DNA of 64,000 nt from Paramecium sonneborni (Eukaryota > Ciliophora > Oligohymenophorea > Peniculida > Parameciidae). Shown here in pieces: positions 13,322 to 26,234 of the stretch (its first letter is position 1; each line of letters begins with the position of its first letter). Location: the NCBI GenBank assembly GCA_905182985.1, contig CAJJDN010000019.1, forward strand, positions 383,033-447,032, in the 5' to 3' direction. The notes under the pieces were generated by a model that did not search any database, was not told the DNA's origin, and worked only from the letters and a program-made list of their open reading frames with translations. The position numbers and the translations under genes are program-made.

Positions 13322-14796
13322 ATGAATATAAAGAGATAAGTGCCTTAAACTTCTTTCTTTGATAATTAAAAAGGCCCTTTATGGCAGAACACAACAGCGT
13401 CTCGCAAAATCAATGAATCTATTTAAGAAAATTTCTATGTGTACTCTAGCAAACATAAAATGTTTAAAGTAAAGACATTGCATTTGTAGAGTCATTTCAT
13501 TTTTAAAAGAAAGAAGAATGTAAAAAATACATAATACAATTAAAAGGGTTAAAATCAAATAGCTGACATTCTAAATGCAACTATCTGTGAAGTAGAACAA
13601 TCAAATTATGGTGCAGGAATTAGAATTATTAAATCTGGTCAAACTATTGAAATATATGGCATGACTATAATTTGGCTTTAATAGTTAAGGTTTTTTTGTA
13701 TTCAGCAGGATTTTGCAAGCAAATATTCTATCATCAGGTTACTTGGAAAAGGGACATTTGGAAAAGTATTAAATTACTTTATAAATCTTAGGTGTACAAG
13801 ATAAAATCTAGAATTACATAATAAGACTTTGCTGTTAAAGTATTTGATAAGAAAGCAATTTCTAATTATTAAGATTATTAGTTAATAACAAAAGAGCTTT
13901 AAATAATTCGAAGCCTAAATCATCCAGGAATAATTAAATTTTTTGAAACATATGAAAATGATGACCACATTTTTTTAATTTATGAAATGGTTGAATAAGG
14001 AGAATTATATGCTTTGTTAAAAGAAAGACATCTTACAGAAGATGAATCCTTATTAATAATCAAATAATTATTATAAGCAGTTCTTTATATTCATTCTAAA
14101 GGTATTTTACATAGAGATCTAAAGCCTTCAAATCTTTTAATGAGAGATAGAAATACTTTATCAATAGCGATAGCAGATTTTGGATTAGCAGAATTCTATA
14201 GAGTTGATGGTAAATACATTTATACAAGATGTGGAACACCAGGATATGTTGCTCCAGAAATACTATAGGATAAAATATATGACTATAAAATAGATATTTA
14301 TAGTGCAGGTGTCATTCTTTTTATGATGCTAAGTGGTGGAAAATCTCCTTTTACTAGTACAGATCCAGAAGAAAAGTTATTTCAAAATTATAAAAGTCTA
14401 ATTGATTATTCATTAGTATCTAATGCTTCTGAAGCAGCTTATAATCTATTATAAAATATGCTTGAACCTGATAGTTCTAAAAGAATATCAGCAAGAGCAG
14501 CCTTAAATCATTAAGTTTTTAGAAATCATAGAACCAGTAAATGCACTATTCTTATTAAAAAAACTCCAAAAAGTATTGATAAAATATCCACTCCAAGACT
14601 TATCATAAATACTAATAACAATTTAGATAAATATTTATAATTATCACCAAAATTATAAAATTTACCATAAAAACCTTTAAATAATATGAATAAGGAGGCC
14701 ATTAGAAGAGGATTTTAAAAAATGTAAACATTTTCTCATAGATCTCCTTAACTTTCCCCGTTATAATCTTAAACAAAATTCGAACCATTCCCTTGA
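13322..14796 (+). CDS. PH-like domain protein kinase, tandem copy 2
   Basis: 482 residues after removing one 26-nt intron at 13766-13791, which lies between GTFGK and VYK. The PH-like region spans about residues 45-150 (MFKVKTLHLQ, GIRIIKSGQTIEIYGM). The kinase domain has VKVFDKK, LHRDLKPSN, IADFGLAEFY and RCGTPGYVAPE, followed by an SxxxSPQLSPL-type tail. It aligns throughout with the copies on either side. Here the first intron of copy 1 is absent and the exon reads through as RKKNVKNTQ. Catalytic residues are intact. It lies 277 bp after copy 1 and 35 bp before copy 3, as expected for tandem duplication. Confidence 0.9.
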
Positions 14797-14831
14797 TAAA
14801 TGTTGTATTAATTTATATAATTTTAATTCAT

Positions 14832-16228
14832 ATGAATTTCTAACAGAATTCTTTATTTAATCACAATCTTAAATGGGAAATACTTAATGAGAAACCATTA
14901 AATGATTTTAAGACTTTGTAATTATATGTTTTTTCTAATAAAAAGAAGGAATTTCAATTTAAAGCATTAATTAAAACAGGTTCAAGAATACTGAAACAAT
15001 GTAAAAATGTAAAATTATTCTTTATATAGGAAGAACAAGATTAAATATTTAGATGTAAAAAATTGCATATTAAAAAAAATACATCATTATCAAAATGGAG
15101 ATGGAATTAAAATTACATCAGGTAATTTTTAATTTGAATTCTATGGTTAAATTACAGAATGGTTTGAGTAATTGAAACTATATTGCATTTAAGTTGATTT
15201 TTAAAGCAACTATATCATTGGAAACCTTATAGGTAAAGGAACTTATGGAAAAGTATTTTATAATTTCTATTCCAAAGGTTTACAAAGCTCTTTAAAAATA
15301 AAACAAATGTGAATATGCTATCAAAACTTTTGATAAAAGCAATTTACAAAAACAAATTGAAATAGATGCAATTTAAAGAGAAATTGAGATTCTTAGAATT
15401 ATTCAACATCCTAGAGTTATATAACTTTTGGAAACTTATGAAAGTGAAACACATATATTTGTAGTTTATGAATTACTTAAAGGAGGAGAATTAAAACAAT
15501 TAATGAATGAAAAAAAGTTAAATTAAGATTAGTGTGTTACAATTATTTATAAAATAATAGATGCTTTATCTTATATTCATTCAAAAGGTATAATACATAG
15601 AGATCTAAAGCCTGAAAATTTAATATTTCGTTATACATAAAATATTGATGATATAGTAATAGCAGATTTCGGATTGGCAGATTTTTATAGAAAAGATGGT
15701 TAATATCTTTTTGCTAGATGTGGAACAGCTGGATATTTGGCACCAGAACTAATTATGAATAAAATATATGATTATAAAGTAGATGTTTATAGTGTTGGTA
15801 TTGTTTTTTATATGTTAATAAATGGAGGTAAATCTCCATTTGAGAAAATAGATTATGCAACTTAATTATAATAAAATATGATGAGCAATATAGATTTGAC
15901 TAAATTGATTATTACTAATGAATGTTAAGATTTGCTATCAAAAATGATTGATTCGAATCCATAAACTAGGATAACTTCTCAATAAGCTAAAATACATCCT
16001 TTATTTCATAAATAACATGAAAAAATTGAATTATAAACAACAAGACTTCCAAAATCACTTACATTATCTTTAATTGAAACACCTAAGACCTAAGCCATTT
16101 AATCAAGTCGTTTAAAAAAATAAAGTTTTGTTTAGATATCACAAAGTGCTAAAAATTCTCCAATTGAAACGAAAAAATTGACAGGCCAAATAATTTTTTC
16201 GAATACAAAATAAAAATAATAGTAATGA
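14832..16228 (+). CDS. PH-like domain protein kinase, tandem copy 3
   Basis: 448 residues after removing introns 15009-15033 and 15253-15277, both 25 nt with AAG ends rather than TAG. The PH-like part ([26 protein letters not shown]) leads to a kinase domain. Kinase motifs: [45 protein letters not shown]. The second intron again cuts between GK and VY. Catalytic residues are intact, although the usual TP of the activation loop is TA. The tail is rich in Gln, Lys and Ser. Only 35 bp separate it from copy 2. The AAG acceptor of the first intron is inferred from frame and homology, so the RNA should be checked. Confidence 0.88.
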
Positions 16229-16950
16229 GTCTTATTTTGAATGCTAATATGTTTGTTTCAATTATTATTCATATTTTTATTAAAAAAATACTAAAATTAT
16301 TTTTTATTAATCAAGATTTTATATAACAAAACAAAAATAAATAAAAATTAAGATTCAATTTTTTGATATCAAATATTTATGATAAAACCTTTTTTGTAAC
16401 ATTCTAAAATTTCATAATAATCTATATATCTTATCTTAATAAGATTTATTTTGGTTTATTTTAAATTTTCTATGAACAAATAAATTTACAGTTTTTTTTG
16501 AAATCATATATATATATTCTTTTAAGTGATAATAATAAAAATAATAACCAACCTTATTTATTATATAAATCTAATTCAATAAAAATTGGATCTGTTCTAA
16601 TTTAAATCTTTAATTTAATAATATAAAGTTATAATAATTAAAAGTATTTTTATTAGAATTAATTTTACTTTAGATATATAATTAACTATATAAATATGGA
16701 TAAACTCTTATCTATCATCTTCATAAAGGTTCTTTATTTATAAGATTAATTATTTTTAACAAGTAGTTTGATGATGTCTTTTCAGAAGTAAATTTATTTT
16801 AAATATTTCTGCAAAAATATATATATTTCTATTTGTGTTTGCATAAGTTGTGAGTGATAATTTAATTAATAAATTAGATATTTTTTAAATATAAAGATAG
16901 ATATTCTAATATATATAAAATGAATATATGGAAATCTTTGGAATAATTGA
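16229..16950. other. AT-rich intergenic region
   Basis: About 720 bp between two convergent genes, with runs of A and T and no frame with coding character on either strand. I see no RNA gene or repeat in it. Confidence 0.5.
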
Positions 16951-17549
16951 TCATAATTCATCTGTGACAACTTCAGCACTACAAGTAGCAAATAAGACTT
17001 TTGACTTAGGCTATCCACTTTGTGATCCTTATGCTTCAATCTTTTTTACTAATTCCATATTTTCTATGACTTTTCCAAATACTACGTGTTTTCCATTTAA
17101 CTAAAAGAATAATATTAATTTAATACCCAATGAGTATCAGCAGTTGTAATAAAGAATTGACTTCCGTTTGTGTTTGGTCCTGCATTAGCCATTGAAATAC
17201 ATCCAATTTCATGTTTTAAATTAAAATTTTCATCATTGAATTTATTTCCATAGATAGATTCTCCACCAGTACCATTTCCATTGGTAAAATCACCTCCTTA
17301 AATCATAAAATTAGGAATTATTCTGTGAAATGGTGAACCTGCATAGCTTTTGCCCTTTTTTTCACCAGTACACAAAGCTCTGAAATTTTCGACTGTCTTT
17401 GGTACAACTTTTCCAAACAAACCCAAAGTAATTTCTCCTTCATTTTTGCCATCAATTGTAACTCCAATCTTTATTTTATGTGTTACTGTCTACTTTGACA
17501 ATTGAGATAAAACACCGAAAGACAATAAACAAAGAATAATAACTTTCAT
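16951..17549 (-). CDS. Secretory-pathway cyclophilin (peptidyl-prolyl isomerase), ER-retained
   Basis: 190 residues after removing one 26-nt intron at 17101-17126. A signal peptide ([16 protein letters not shown]) is followed by a full cyclophilin domain: [52 protein letters not shown]. The catalytic Arg of FHRII, the QGGDF block and the Trp of HWLNGK-type cyclophilins are present. The protein ends in VVTDEL. That tail resembles KDEL-type retrieval signals, so the enzyme probably folds proteins in the ER, as cyclophilin B does. Length and domain match the family. Confidence 0.95.
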
Positions 17550-17604
17550 AATTAATTATATTATTTAAATAAAAAGCTTTATTTTAATCACTTTTGTATA
17601 ACAA

Positions 17605-18869
17605 TCAAATATCATTATCAAAATTGCCCTATTTTACTATAAAAGTCTTATAGCTATTATATATTGCTAAAGGTACTAGTGTAACAACATAAATCAAAAC
17701 AAGTAATACAATAATAATAGGTAAATTAAAAATTAAAAGAATAATTTTGACAGGATCTTAACTTTCACATATCGGATCAATCTTATTTACAAAATAATCT
17801 ATTATTTAAGGAATTTGAATGAATATCATTGAATATATAGAAAATAAAACTAAAATTAAAGTAGTAAATAAAAGTTAAAAAATTTTCTTAAGTCTTGGAA
17901 TTTTTGTTTATTTATTTTTCCATACTCTAAAGGTATTAACACAATTGTCACATTTGTAATTTGAGAATAATGTAATACTTGTTTAAGCTTTACAATCATA
18001 ACAAAATTGTTTCTTGCAAACAAAGCATTAATATATATTAGGTTTCCATTCTCTAAATAATATTTTTAATTTTACTAAAATTTCTTAATTGTATCATTTC
18101 TATGACAGAAAAAAGGTTAACATAAACTGTTACAGAAATTACATCTAAAACATTGTTTTTCTTCTAAATAGTTCTTTAATAAAATATCATTGTTGCATTC
18201 AGAACCATAATGAATTGTTCTACATTTAAAACAAAATTAAGTATGACAAGAATTGCATTTGCATTAATTAGCAGAAATTATCTCAACATTTCCTTAAATA
18301 TATGTAGGCCACACAGACCACGTTCCTGAACAGAATTATCCTATACAATGAATTTTTTCTGTTATTGGTTTCCATTTTATCAATTAATTAGGCAATAGAT
18401 ATAAATACATAATTTAGTAATTGATTTTGGAATTGCAATCATATTAAATACAATTTACCGTATTTTGATAGTTAGCCTAAATGTAAGATAATAGACAAGT
18501 TTCACAAAAAAAATGATTTTAATCACAAATTCTGATCAACATATTTGTTTATAAACATATATTACATTAAGAGAAAGTAAAATCAAATTGAGAGGTAGGA
18601 GTCATTGTTAATTTACAATAATAAATATTAGCACAACTTTTGAATAATTTATATGAGGGAGATAAATCATATTTTACATATAAGAGAGAGATTTAATCTA
18701 AACATTATAAGCATACATTTTTAGCATTAACTCTACTATAATTAGAACTAATCTTTTTACAGCAATGGCATTCAATTGTATTCTTATTTGTTTAATTTTG
18801 TTTTACCATTAGATTTTTGGATTCATCAAAATTAGTTGATATTTATTAAAGTTCTTCTTGTTGGTTCAT
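17605..18869 (-). CDS. RBR-type (RING-IBR-RING) ubiquitin ligase with C-terminal membrane segments
   Basis: 413 residues after removing one 23-nt intron at 18053-18075. An extra N-terminal CxxC pair is followed by a RING-like block (CNICLQT, CDQNHFFCETCL) and an IBR-like block (CIGQFC, CKCNSCHTQFCFKCR). A last Cys-rich unit has CFRCNFC, QCFVCKKQFCYDCK and CDNC. Two hydrophobic segments (LLFTTLILVLFSIY and ILLIFNLPIIIVLLVLIY) near the C-terminus should anchor it in a membrane. The order fits RBR ligases, where a cysteine of RING2 accepts ubiquitin; the best candidate is in the CFVCKKQFCYDC stretch. Substrates are unknown. Confidence 0.8.
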
Positions 18870-18942
18870 ATTATTTTGATTTTAATATTTATATTTATTA
18901 ATATAATCATTCAAGTAAATATAAAATTTTTGGGTCCATCAG

Positions 18943-19752
18943 ATGAATAGTCTATTTATGGATGATAATGATTATACACTATTAATGTTTTTAACTTAAG
19001 AAAAGAAAATGGAGATCTTAATAAAAAGATGTTAGAATTTTTTGGAATGTTTGGATAGACTCTGTAAAATTTTAGAAGGAAAAGTACATAATTGTAAAAG
19101 CAGAGTTAAACTAAACTTAATTGGATGAAATAGGAAAGAAAATATAAATTTATTTATATTGAGCATGGTTTAATTTTGAAAAGAATTCTGAAAAGCATAA
19201 AGAATGCATTTTAAATTTGAATTTTAGACTTTAAGTGATTTTTAAATTCAAGATTAATAAAGTGAAAGAAATTTAATAAAAATATAAAAAATTAATTTAA
19301 CTAGAATAGAATTTCTGGATCCTGAGTAGAAAAAATATTGGAATGAGATTAAAAGTAATAAAGATAATCAATATTTAAACTGACAATATTTAATAAGATG
19401 AATGCATAAGTCTAACAGAAAAAATAATTTTTATCTAATAAAATGAATATTGAATGAATTTAAATATTTAATTTCTATCAAGATCGACAATTTATTAAGA
19501 TGATTTAAGAATGAGATAATTTAGATAGTTATATCAAACAAAATCTTAATGTTCATCTGACCCGCCAAGAGTAACCGTTCAAATTTTGAACTTCCAAAAT
19601 GTTACAATATTAAAATAGGTTTGAATAAGTTTGTTAAAACAAAGAAGCTGAAGTCGATTGTACAAATGAAATAAAAGAAAAAAAAATCATAAAAATAGAA
19701 CGAACTAAAATTACCTTATTACTAAAAAAGAAATACCACCACACACTTGTGA
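18943..19752 (+). CDS. Possible gene, exon structure unresolved
   Basis: Three frames look coding in turn. An ATG frame opens at 18943. A frame with KKMLEFFGMF and RKYKFIYIEHGLIL runs to about 19220. A long frame with LEQNFWILSRKN and DPPRVTVQILNFQNV runs to about 19610. A 26-nt GTT...AAG intron could then join a basic tail ending at TGA 19750-19752. I could not place all junctions, and a TGA near 19453 is unexplained. The stretch may be a short gene, or the remnant of one like the kinases nearby (its middle is weakly PH-like). No function can be given. Confidence 0.35.
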
Positions 19753-19883
19753 AAGGAAGAAAAATTCTTAATTTATTTGTAATATGAAGTAAAACGATTG
19801 AAAAAAAATGATTTTTAATACAAATTTTAGTTATTACTTTTTTTCTCTCGTTTTTATTTTATTTTTCTCAGTAATTGTTGTTT

Positions 19884-20132
19884 TCATTCAAAAGCTTTAA
19901 GTTTTTCAACCAAATATTCTATTACTAAGACTTGTTTATCAAATTTTTGATAAGATGATTTTCTTGAGCTTTCTGAGTCTGATTAGACATCATTTAAATT
20001 AAAATCTTCAAGACTTTCTAAGGAAGGACTAGGTAATGGTCTAGAATAAATATGAAAAGAATACCTTGTTTTTAATGGTGAAGAAGGAGTAAAACTTGAT
20101 TTCTGATTAAAATAGGTTTGATTGGAGTCCAT
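19884..20132 (-). CDS. 82-residue hypothetical protein
   Basis: A single exon of 83 codons from ATG 20132-20130 to TGA 19886-19884. The N-terminal half is rich in Ser and Pro (SSFTPSSPLKTR, RPLPSPSLESLED). The C-terminal third is predicted helical (QVLVIEYLVEKLKAF). There are no cysteines, signal peptide or membrane segment. SP-rich segments followed by a short helix suggest a small phosphorylated adaptor, but I do not recognise a family. Confidence 0.6.
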
Positions 20133-20349
20133 AGGTAGTAGGATGTTAATATATAAATATATATATTTATTAAATTTAAAATTGATAAAATCACAATTTA
20201 AAATTTGTTAATTAATATCATTTACTAATTAATTTGAAATCTGATGTATTATAATTACAATATATGACTTAATTAAAGAAAAAGTTAGATTGGTAGATGA
20301 AAGAATAAAATAAATAAGAATTATTGATTTTTATTGAATGTAATAATTT

Positions 20350-22771
20350 TCATAATAACTTATGACTTAATGTTGGCATTGACAACTCAGTTATTGGTGG
20401 TGTAATAGTAAATGTGACTAATCTTTCACCTTAAGGAGGAATATAGCTTTTGAAATATAGACCTCTTTCAGGTTTGGATAATTTGCATCCCCCTTAATTG
20501 ATTAGATTAGTTTCAAAATTAATTTACTAATTTGACTCATTCTTATAATAAATGTAACCAATTCTAAAAATATTGAATAATAAATAACCCTAAAGTTCCA
20601 TTATTATCCATTTTCATCATTACTCCTGGTAATACTTCTTCAACTTTATTATTGATTCTGACTTGATGCATCATAGCTTAAGGAACAAGATTTGGATCTC
20701 TACCAATTTATTTTAATTGCACAAATTATTCTCCATAAGTGCTTAAAATAGCAGGATGTTCTTTCCAAGATTGTACATGCCATTTAATTTTAAGGAATAA
20801 AATATATTTACCAGGAACAAAATTGACTCCTACTCTTCCGACATGTGTTTCAATATCTTTATAAAATTTACCTTCTAAATATTCATATCCACTATTTAAT
20901 TCCTTTGCCAATAAGAGTCTAACATATGAATAATCATATTTTAATTCTGGTTAAGATCTATACATTCTAGTAGATTCTTAATGAACAGCAAAAAAGTATT
21001 CTCCTTCTTTTTTAATTTCAAATGAAAAATACAATCCTTTATTTCTTTTAACATTTAATCTTATTGAATTATAAATATATTCATGCTTAAAATATCCACA
21101 GAATACTGAATAGAAATATTTAGCATAATCATCTAATGACATAAAAAAGATTCCATCATTTTCTTTACCTGTATTTCCAGCTTATTCTCTTAATTCAGGA
21201 GTCCATAAATCTGAATCATCACTCCAATCTCCATTCCATTCTTTACGAGCCCATGGATTTCTTATTTTTAATAAATAAACTAATCCTCTTTAAGGATGAT
21301 TAACAGTTTTAACATTTAAAATAGAATAAGCATGTCCTGCTTCTAATCCAATAGCAGAATAATCGACATTCTTACTATAAGTACCAGTAACCATAACACA
21401 TTTTTATTTTACACAAGTAATAAAATTCTCTTTAAAATTTGGTTTATTTGTTGTTAATAACCAAACAGGACCTCCAGTCAAAGTTTTAATAACTTCTCTT
21501 GGATCTCCAGCATCAATATTAGTATATGACCCATTTACTTTTGCCCAAGCTTTTTCTAACAATGATACCCAAATCTCTTAATCTGCATTTTTTGTAAAGG
21601 CTATTTTTCCATTTCTGACTGGAATATTATCATCAACTGGAATCACCCTCCATTCTCCATTTACACAGAATTTAACACCATAAACACCAAATTTATTAGC
21701 TCTTTATATTGGAAATAAATCCAATATTTAATTAGGCCTAAATTATTATAGTATCATTACCATTTACATGCTATTGAACTTAAAGTTGACATAAAATAAC
21801 AATCACCTAAATCACCTTAACATATATCTCTATGAGATATCCATTTATTTAATCCAGTATTACTTTTATCATGTTAAGTATCTATTGAAAATACTCTTTA
21901 TTCTCCTTTGAAAAAGTCTTACAAACGTTACCAATTATTTCCACTAAATTTAACTCCTAAACTTTTAACACTTGGTGGAAAATCTGGATCTGTAAACACT
22001 TCTTAAGTTTATTAACATCTTTTTAAAAGATCTGATAATTCCTTAACTCCTGGAATCTTAAAATCAACTCCCATAAAATCTTAAAATTTTTCATCTTCTT
22101 CTCTTGTTAATTCTAAATTTATAGTTTTACCTTATTTTGGAACTGTCAATAAATTTTATGTTTCTAAATCTATCAATAATAATTATACTTTATGGTGCTT
22201 CTAAAATTATTTCTGGATCAGTTGAAGTATTTTCAAAAACGATTTCTTACCATCTTTAAAAAAGATCAACTACTACACTTTCTGAAAGAGGATGATCAGG
22301 AAATTCTTATCTCAACTTTTTAAATTATGCATCGGTAATTGACACGTAAAAAAATTCTAATAAATTTCTAAATTCGGGGTCTTAAAGTTCTTTATCTTTA
22401 TTTTTATCATAGAAATTGTATAGTCTTTATATAGGTACCTTCTTTTCTCTCACTCCTCTAATTATATTCTTTAATAAAGGTAAAGATTCATATGAATTTT
22501 ATGCACCAGCTCTTAATGTTAATTCTTCATCATCCACTATTTATCTATATATATCTGCTGTTATTCCTTGAGGACTTTTAAATTTTGTTATTGTCTTCAA
22601 ATAAAAATGCTTTATATTCTCATTTGGAATGGCGGGATCGAAAACCTCAACCAATTATCTTATCTACTCTAATGTCAAAAATTAAGACCCAAATGCTTGT
22701 AATAATTCTTATGGGCTTCTTAACATTATAAATTAAGAAAGAGCATCTTAAATATATGAATCTGAACTCAT
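20350..22771 (-). CDS. Calpain-type cysteine protease
   Basis: 779 residues after removing introns 22164-22188 (25 nt), 21738-21760 (23 nt) and 20590-20623 (34 nt). The exons sum exactly. The first 250 residues resemble an EF-hand-like or helical region (YNFYDKNKDKEL). The protease core has the active Cys in QGDLGDCYFMSTLSS, the His in EAGHAYSIL and the Asn in IRNPWARKEWNGDW, so the Cys/His/Asn triad is complete. C2-like beta domains follow (VGVNFVPGKYILFL and, near the end, GLYFKSYIPPQGERLV). Calpains are calcium-regulated cytosolic proteases. The third intron is longer than its neighbours; without it the frame meets a TGA. Confidence 0.92.
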
Positions 22772-22968
22772 TTTAGATATATTAATTAACTATTTACATA
22801 ATATCATTTGGATATTAATTTCATATATTATACATTAATCTAAATCAATAAACTAATAAACTTTGCAATAAAATTTAATTTAAAAATAAAATACTCAATT
22901 TTTATGTAAAAAAAATACTAAACAACTTTAAAAGCAATAAATTAATAAATAAATCTTAGCTAATCAAA

Positions 22969-24496
22969 TCACAATAAACCTTAATCCCTTTTCTCATTTA
23001 ATATTCTTATTTTACTATTTGAAAAATAATATTTTTCACATTATTGTGCAGATATTTAAATTAAGTTAATTTTACCTTCTAACTCATCCATCATATCTGT
23101 ATCCTCATCTTCATTATCAACAATACTATCTCTAATACTTTAAAATTTATTTCTAAATTAAGAATCATTATCTTCTCCTAAAAAACAGTCCTTCATTTTT
23201 GATTTATGCCAAAGTGGTGATGTACATTTTATACTCAAAAACTTTTAATGTTTTTTGTGTAATGATAAATTATCCATTGTTGATATTATTAAATTATTAG
23301 TTAAACTTGGTGGTAATTAAAACCATTCATTTTTTAAAGCCTCTTTAGCATTGGGTCTTTAATCTGGATCTTCATTCAATAAACTTATAACAAATTATTT
23401 TGCCTTCAATGTTATATTCAATTAATTTAATTATTGTAAATTTATTTTTGCTTATAAGTTATTTTAGTAAACTTCTAGAGTAGAATTACCTTCAAATGGT
23501 AAAGCACCAGTAAACAATGTATATACAATTACTCCAATAGAATATATATCAATTTTTTTATTGTAAGGTTTATTTCTCAAAACTTCTGGTGCTATATAAC
23601 CAATAGTACCACATTTTTCTAAATATTCAACATCATCTTTATAAAATTCTGCCAATCCAAAATCCGCTATTGCAAAATCACTATAGTTATTTGAATCCTT
23701 TAAAATTAAATTTTCTGGTTTTAAATCTCTATGCATGATGTCTTTTGAATGAACATAATCAATAATTTTTAAAATATTTGATGCAAAATCCATAACAAAT
23801 TATTCATTATATTTGTATGTTGGTAATCTTATTTATTCTAATAATTCACCACCATTTAAACATTCTAATATTATATATATCTTCTTTTTATTTTCAAAAA
23901 CTTCATAGATTTTTGTAATTCCATCATGATTCAATTGCCTCAAAATAGATAATTCCTAAAGCAAATGAGACTATATTAATATTTAATTATAATACCAAAG
24001 AGTTTTCATTTATTTTCTTCTTGTCATATTATTTTGTGGCAAATATCTATCCTGTCTTGATATTTATTATTTTATAAACTTTTGCTTATGAACCTCTTCC
24101 AAGCAATTCGCATTTTCTAAACTGTACTTTGAAATTCCTTTAAATTGTATAGCGTTTTAAATGTTCAAACCATTTGTTTAATGAATCCTTTTTACCACAT
24201 ATATAAAACTTATTTCCTTCCTTTTCTAATAAAATTAAACAAATAATTGTTTCGTCTTTCTTAGTTTCATCCATACTTATCTAGGAATTCTCAAAATCAA
24301 TAAACTTCTTTCTCTTTACAAGGTATTAATTGTACAAATAGTAGTGTTACTTTTTGACAAAATTATCTTTCTTATTTTAAAAATATAAGTCTTCATCACT
24401 GATAGTTAGCTTACTATTTTTATTTTTGATTTAAATTTGAAGATCTTTTGTAATTAATTAAGATTCAAATTTTTGTTACTGATTCATCACTTTCAT
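22969..24496 (-). CDS. PH-like domain protein kinase, minus-strand copy 1
   Basis: 500 residues after removing one 25-nt intron at 23971-23995. The PH-like part (about residues 30-140: KKFIDFEN, CLILLEKEGNKFYICG, WFEHLKRY) precedes the kinase domain. Kinase motifs: [62 protein letters not shown]. Catalytic residues are present. The family is the same as the three plus-strand genes at 11.6-16.2 kb, but the GK/VY intron is missing and the only intron lies after the catalytic Lys. An acidic tail (DNEDEDTDMMDELEG) precedes TGA 22971-22969. It lies 197 bp upstream of the calpain start. Confidence 0.88.
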
Positions 24497-24646
24497 GTTC
24501 ACTATTTTATTTATTGTTAATTATATTAGTAAAACTAGTCAATTCTGATCATAAGATGATAATTTAATATTTTTAAAAGTTTGATAGAAAAAGAGATCAT
24601 TGATTTAAATATCATAAAATTATAGATAATATTATCAATATTTAAA

Positions 24647-26234
24647 TCATTATCTACCTCCTTTAATACTTAAATGATAAATTTATAACAAACTGGCTGG
24701 AGATTTAGTATACTTATAGAAATCATTATCATTCATTTCTTCTAAATTTTCATCAATACTAGATTATCTCAATTTGAATTAATATTTATAATCAACTTAA
24801 GTTTCCTCTTCTTAAACTTAATCTTAAATATCATCAAGGATGCTTAAACATTCTGAACCATTCTTTGATTTTGAACTATCTGAAAGAGAAAGTTTAGATC
24901 CAAGGTTATTCCATAATGGAGATTAAGAAATTAAGATTTATTATAATTGAGGTCTTTTTTTGATATTAAACAATGGTATATTTTTTAATGAAAGTGAAAA
25001 GAATTGTAAAGTCTCCATTTTAGGTAAATAAAACCAATCATGCTTTAAAGCTTCTTAAGCTGTTGGTCTTAAATTTGGATTTTATTCTAAAAGTAATTTC
25101 ACAAAATCATACGCATGAGTACTTATTTTAGACTTTGTAAGTTGCTCAAAGTTTATTTTACAATAAAAATTATTTGTTATTACTTCATCAGTATTTTTAC
25201 CATCAAATGGACTTGAATCTGTTAATAACATAAACATAATAACACCAACAGAAAATATATCAACTTTATAATCATAGATTTCATTTCTTAAAATTTCTGG
25301 AGCTATATATCCTATAGTTCCACACTTTTAAAATATATACTCACCTTTACAATTATATTCATCCGATAAACCAAAATCAGCAATTACAAGATCTGTGATA
25401 TTATTCAAAGATCTTAATAATAAATTTTAAGGTTTGATATCTCTATGCAAAATTTTATTTTAATGTATATAATCCAAGGCTATTAATAAATTTTAAATTA
25501 ATTCTTGTACTACTGTTTCACTATATACTTCTGTTTAACTAATCGCTGATAGTAATTCACCTCCTGCTAGATAATCTAAAATTAAGTATAAATGTTTAGC
25601 ATTCTCATAAACTTCATTTAATCTTATTACATTTTTATGCTATAATTATCTTAATATCTAGATTTCTTTGAATAGACCAAACTTTGATTAATATTTATTT
25701 GTTACTTTGTTATTTATATTTTTCTTTTTAAAAACCTTTACTGCGTATATTTAATTATCTCTCTTACAATATACTTTATATACTTTTGCATGAGCTCCCT
25801 TTCCAGTCAATTTTATAAAATCATAGTTCATTCGAAAATCATTTTAAATTGTATAGATTTTAATGTAACTATACCATTCTTCAATAATATCCTTACATCC
25901 ATATAAATACAACGTTTCATAATTTGTACTTAATTCTAATCCATAATACTAGTATCATAAATATTTATATTACATGATCTTTCATTGTTTTCTTCAAAAT
26001 TAGGTTTTCCAAATTTAAGTACTTATTTTTGGATTATAGATATTAATTCTTTAAATTATAATGTGGTTTCTCTATTAATTCATCCTATCCATTAATCGAA
26101 TAAATTTTATTCTGTTGATGATCTTAATTTAATGAACGAACTAATTCAAATACTTATAATGAATCCATTCTTTTCCATAAAATATCATTCCGATTTGGAA
26201 TCTCATAAAAGTAAGAGTTATTACTTTAATTCAT
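24647..26234 (-). CDS. PH-like domain protein kinase, minus-strand copy 2
   Basis: 520 residues after removing one 25-nt intron at 25949-25973, which sits in the PH-like region just before YYGLELSTNYETLYLYG. The kinase domain reads TGKGAHAKVY, VKVFKKK, LHRDIKPQN, IADFGLSDEY, KCGTIGYIAPE, RPTAQEALKHDWF. Catalytic residues are present. Alignment with 22969-24496 is strong through the kinase domain and the FY-P start of the tail. The tail is Ser-rich and acidic. The direct tandem order on the minus strand, 150 bp apart, implies duplication separate from the plus-strand trio or before its spread. Confidence 0.88.

Noticed and set aside
16229..16950. Possible RNA gene or repeat in the long AT-rich gap
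   Set aside because: I found no internal promoter boxes, cloverleaf or repeated unit; the sequence looks like plain ciliate spacer.
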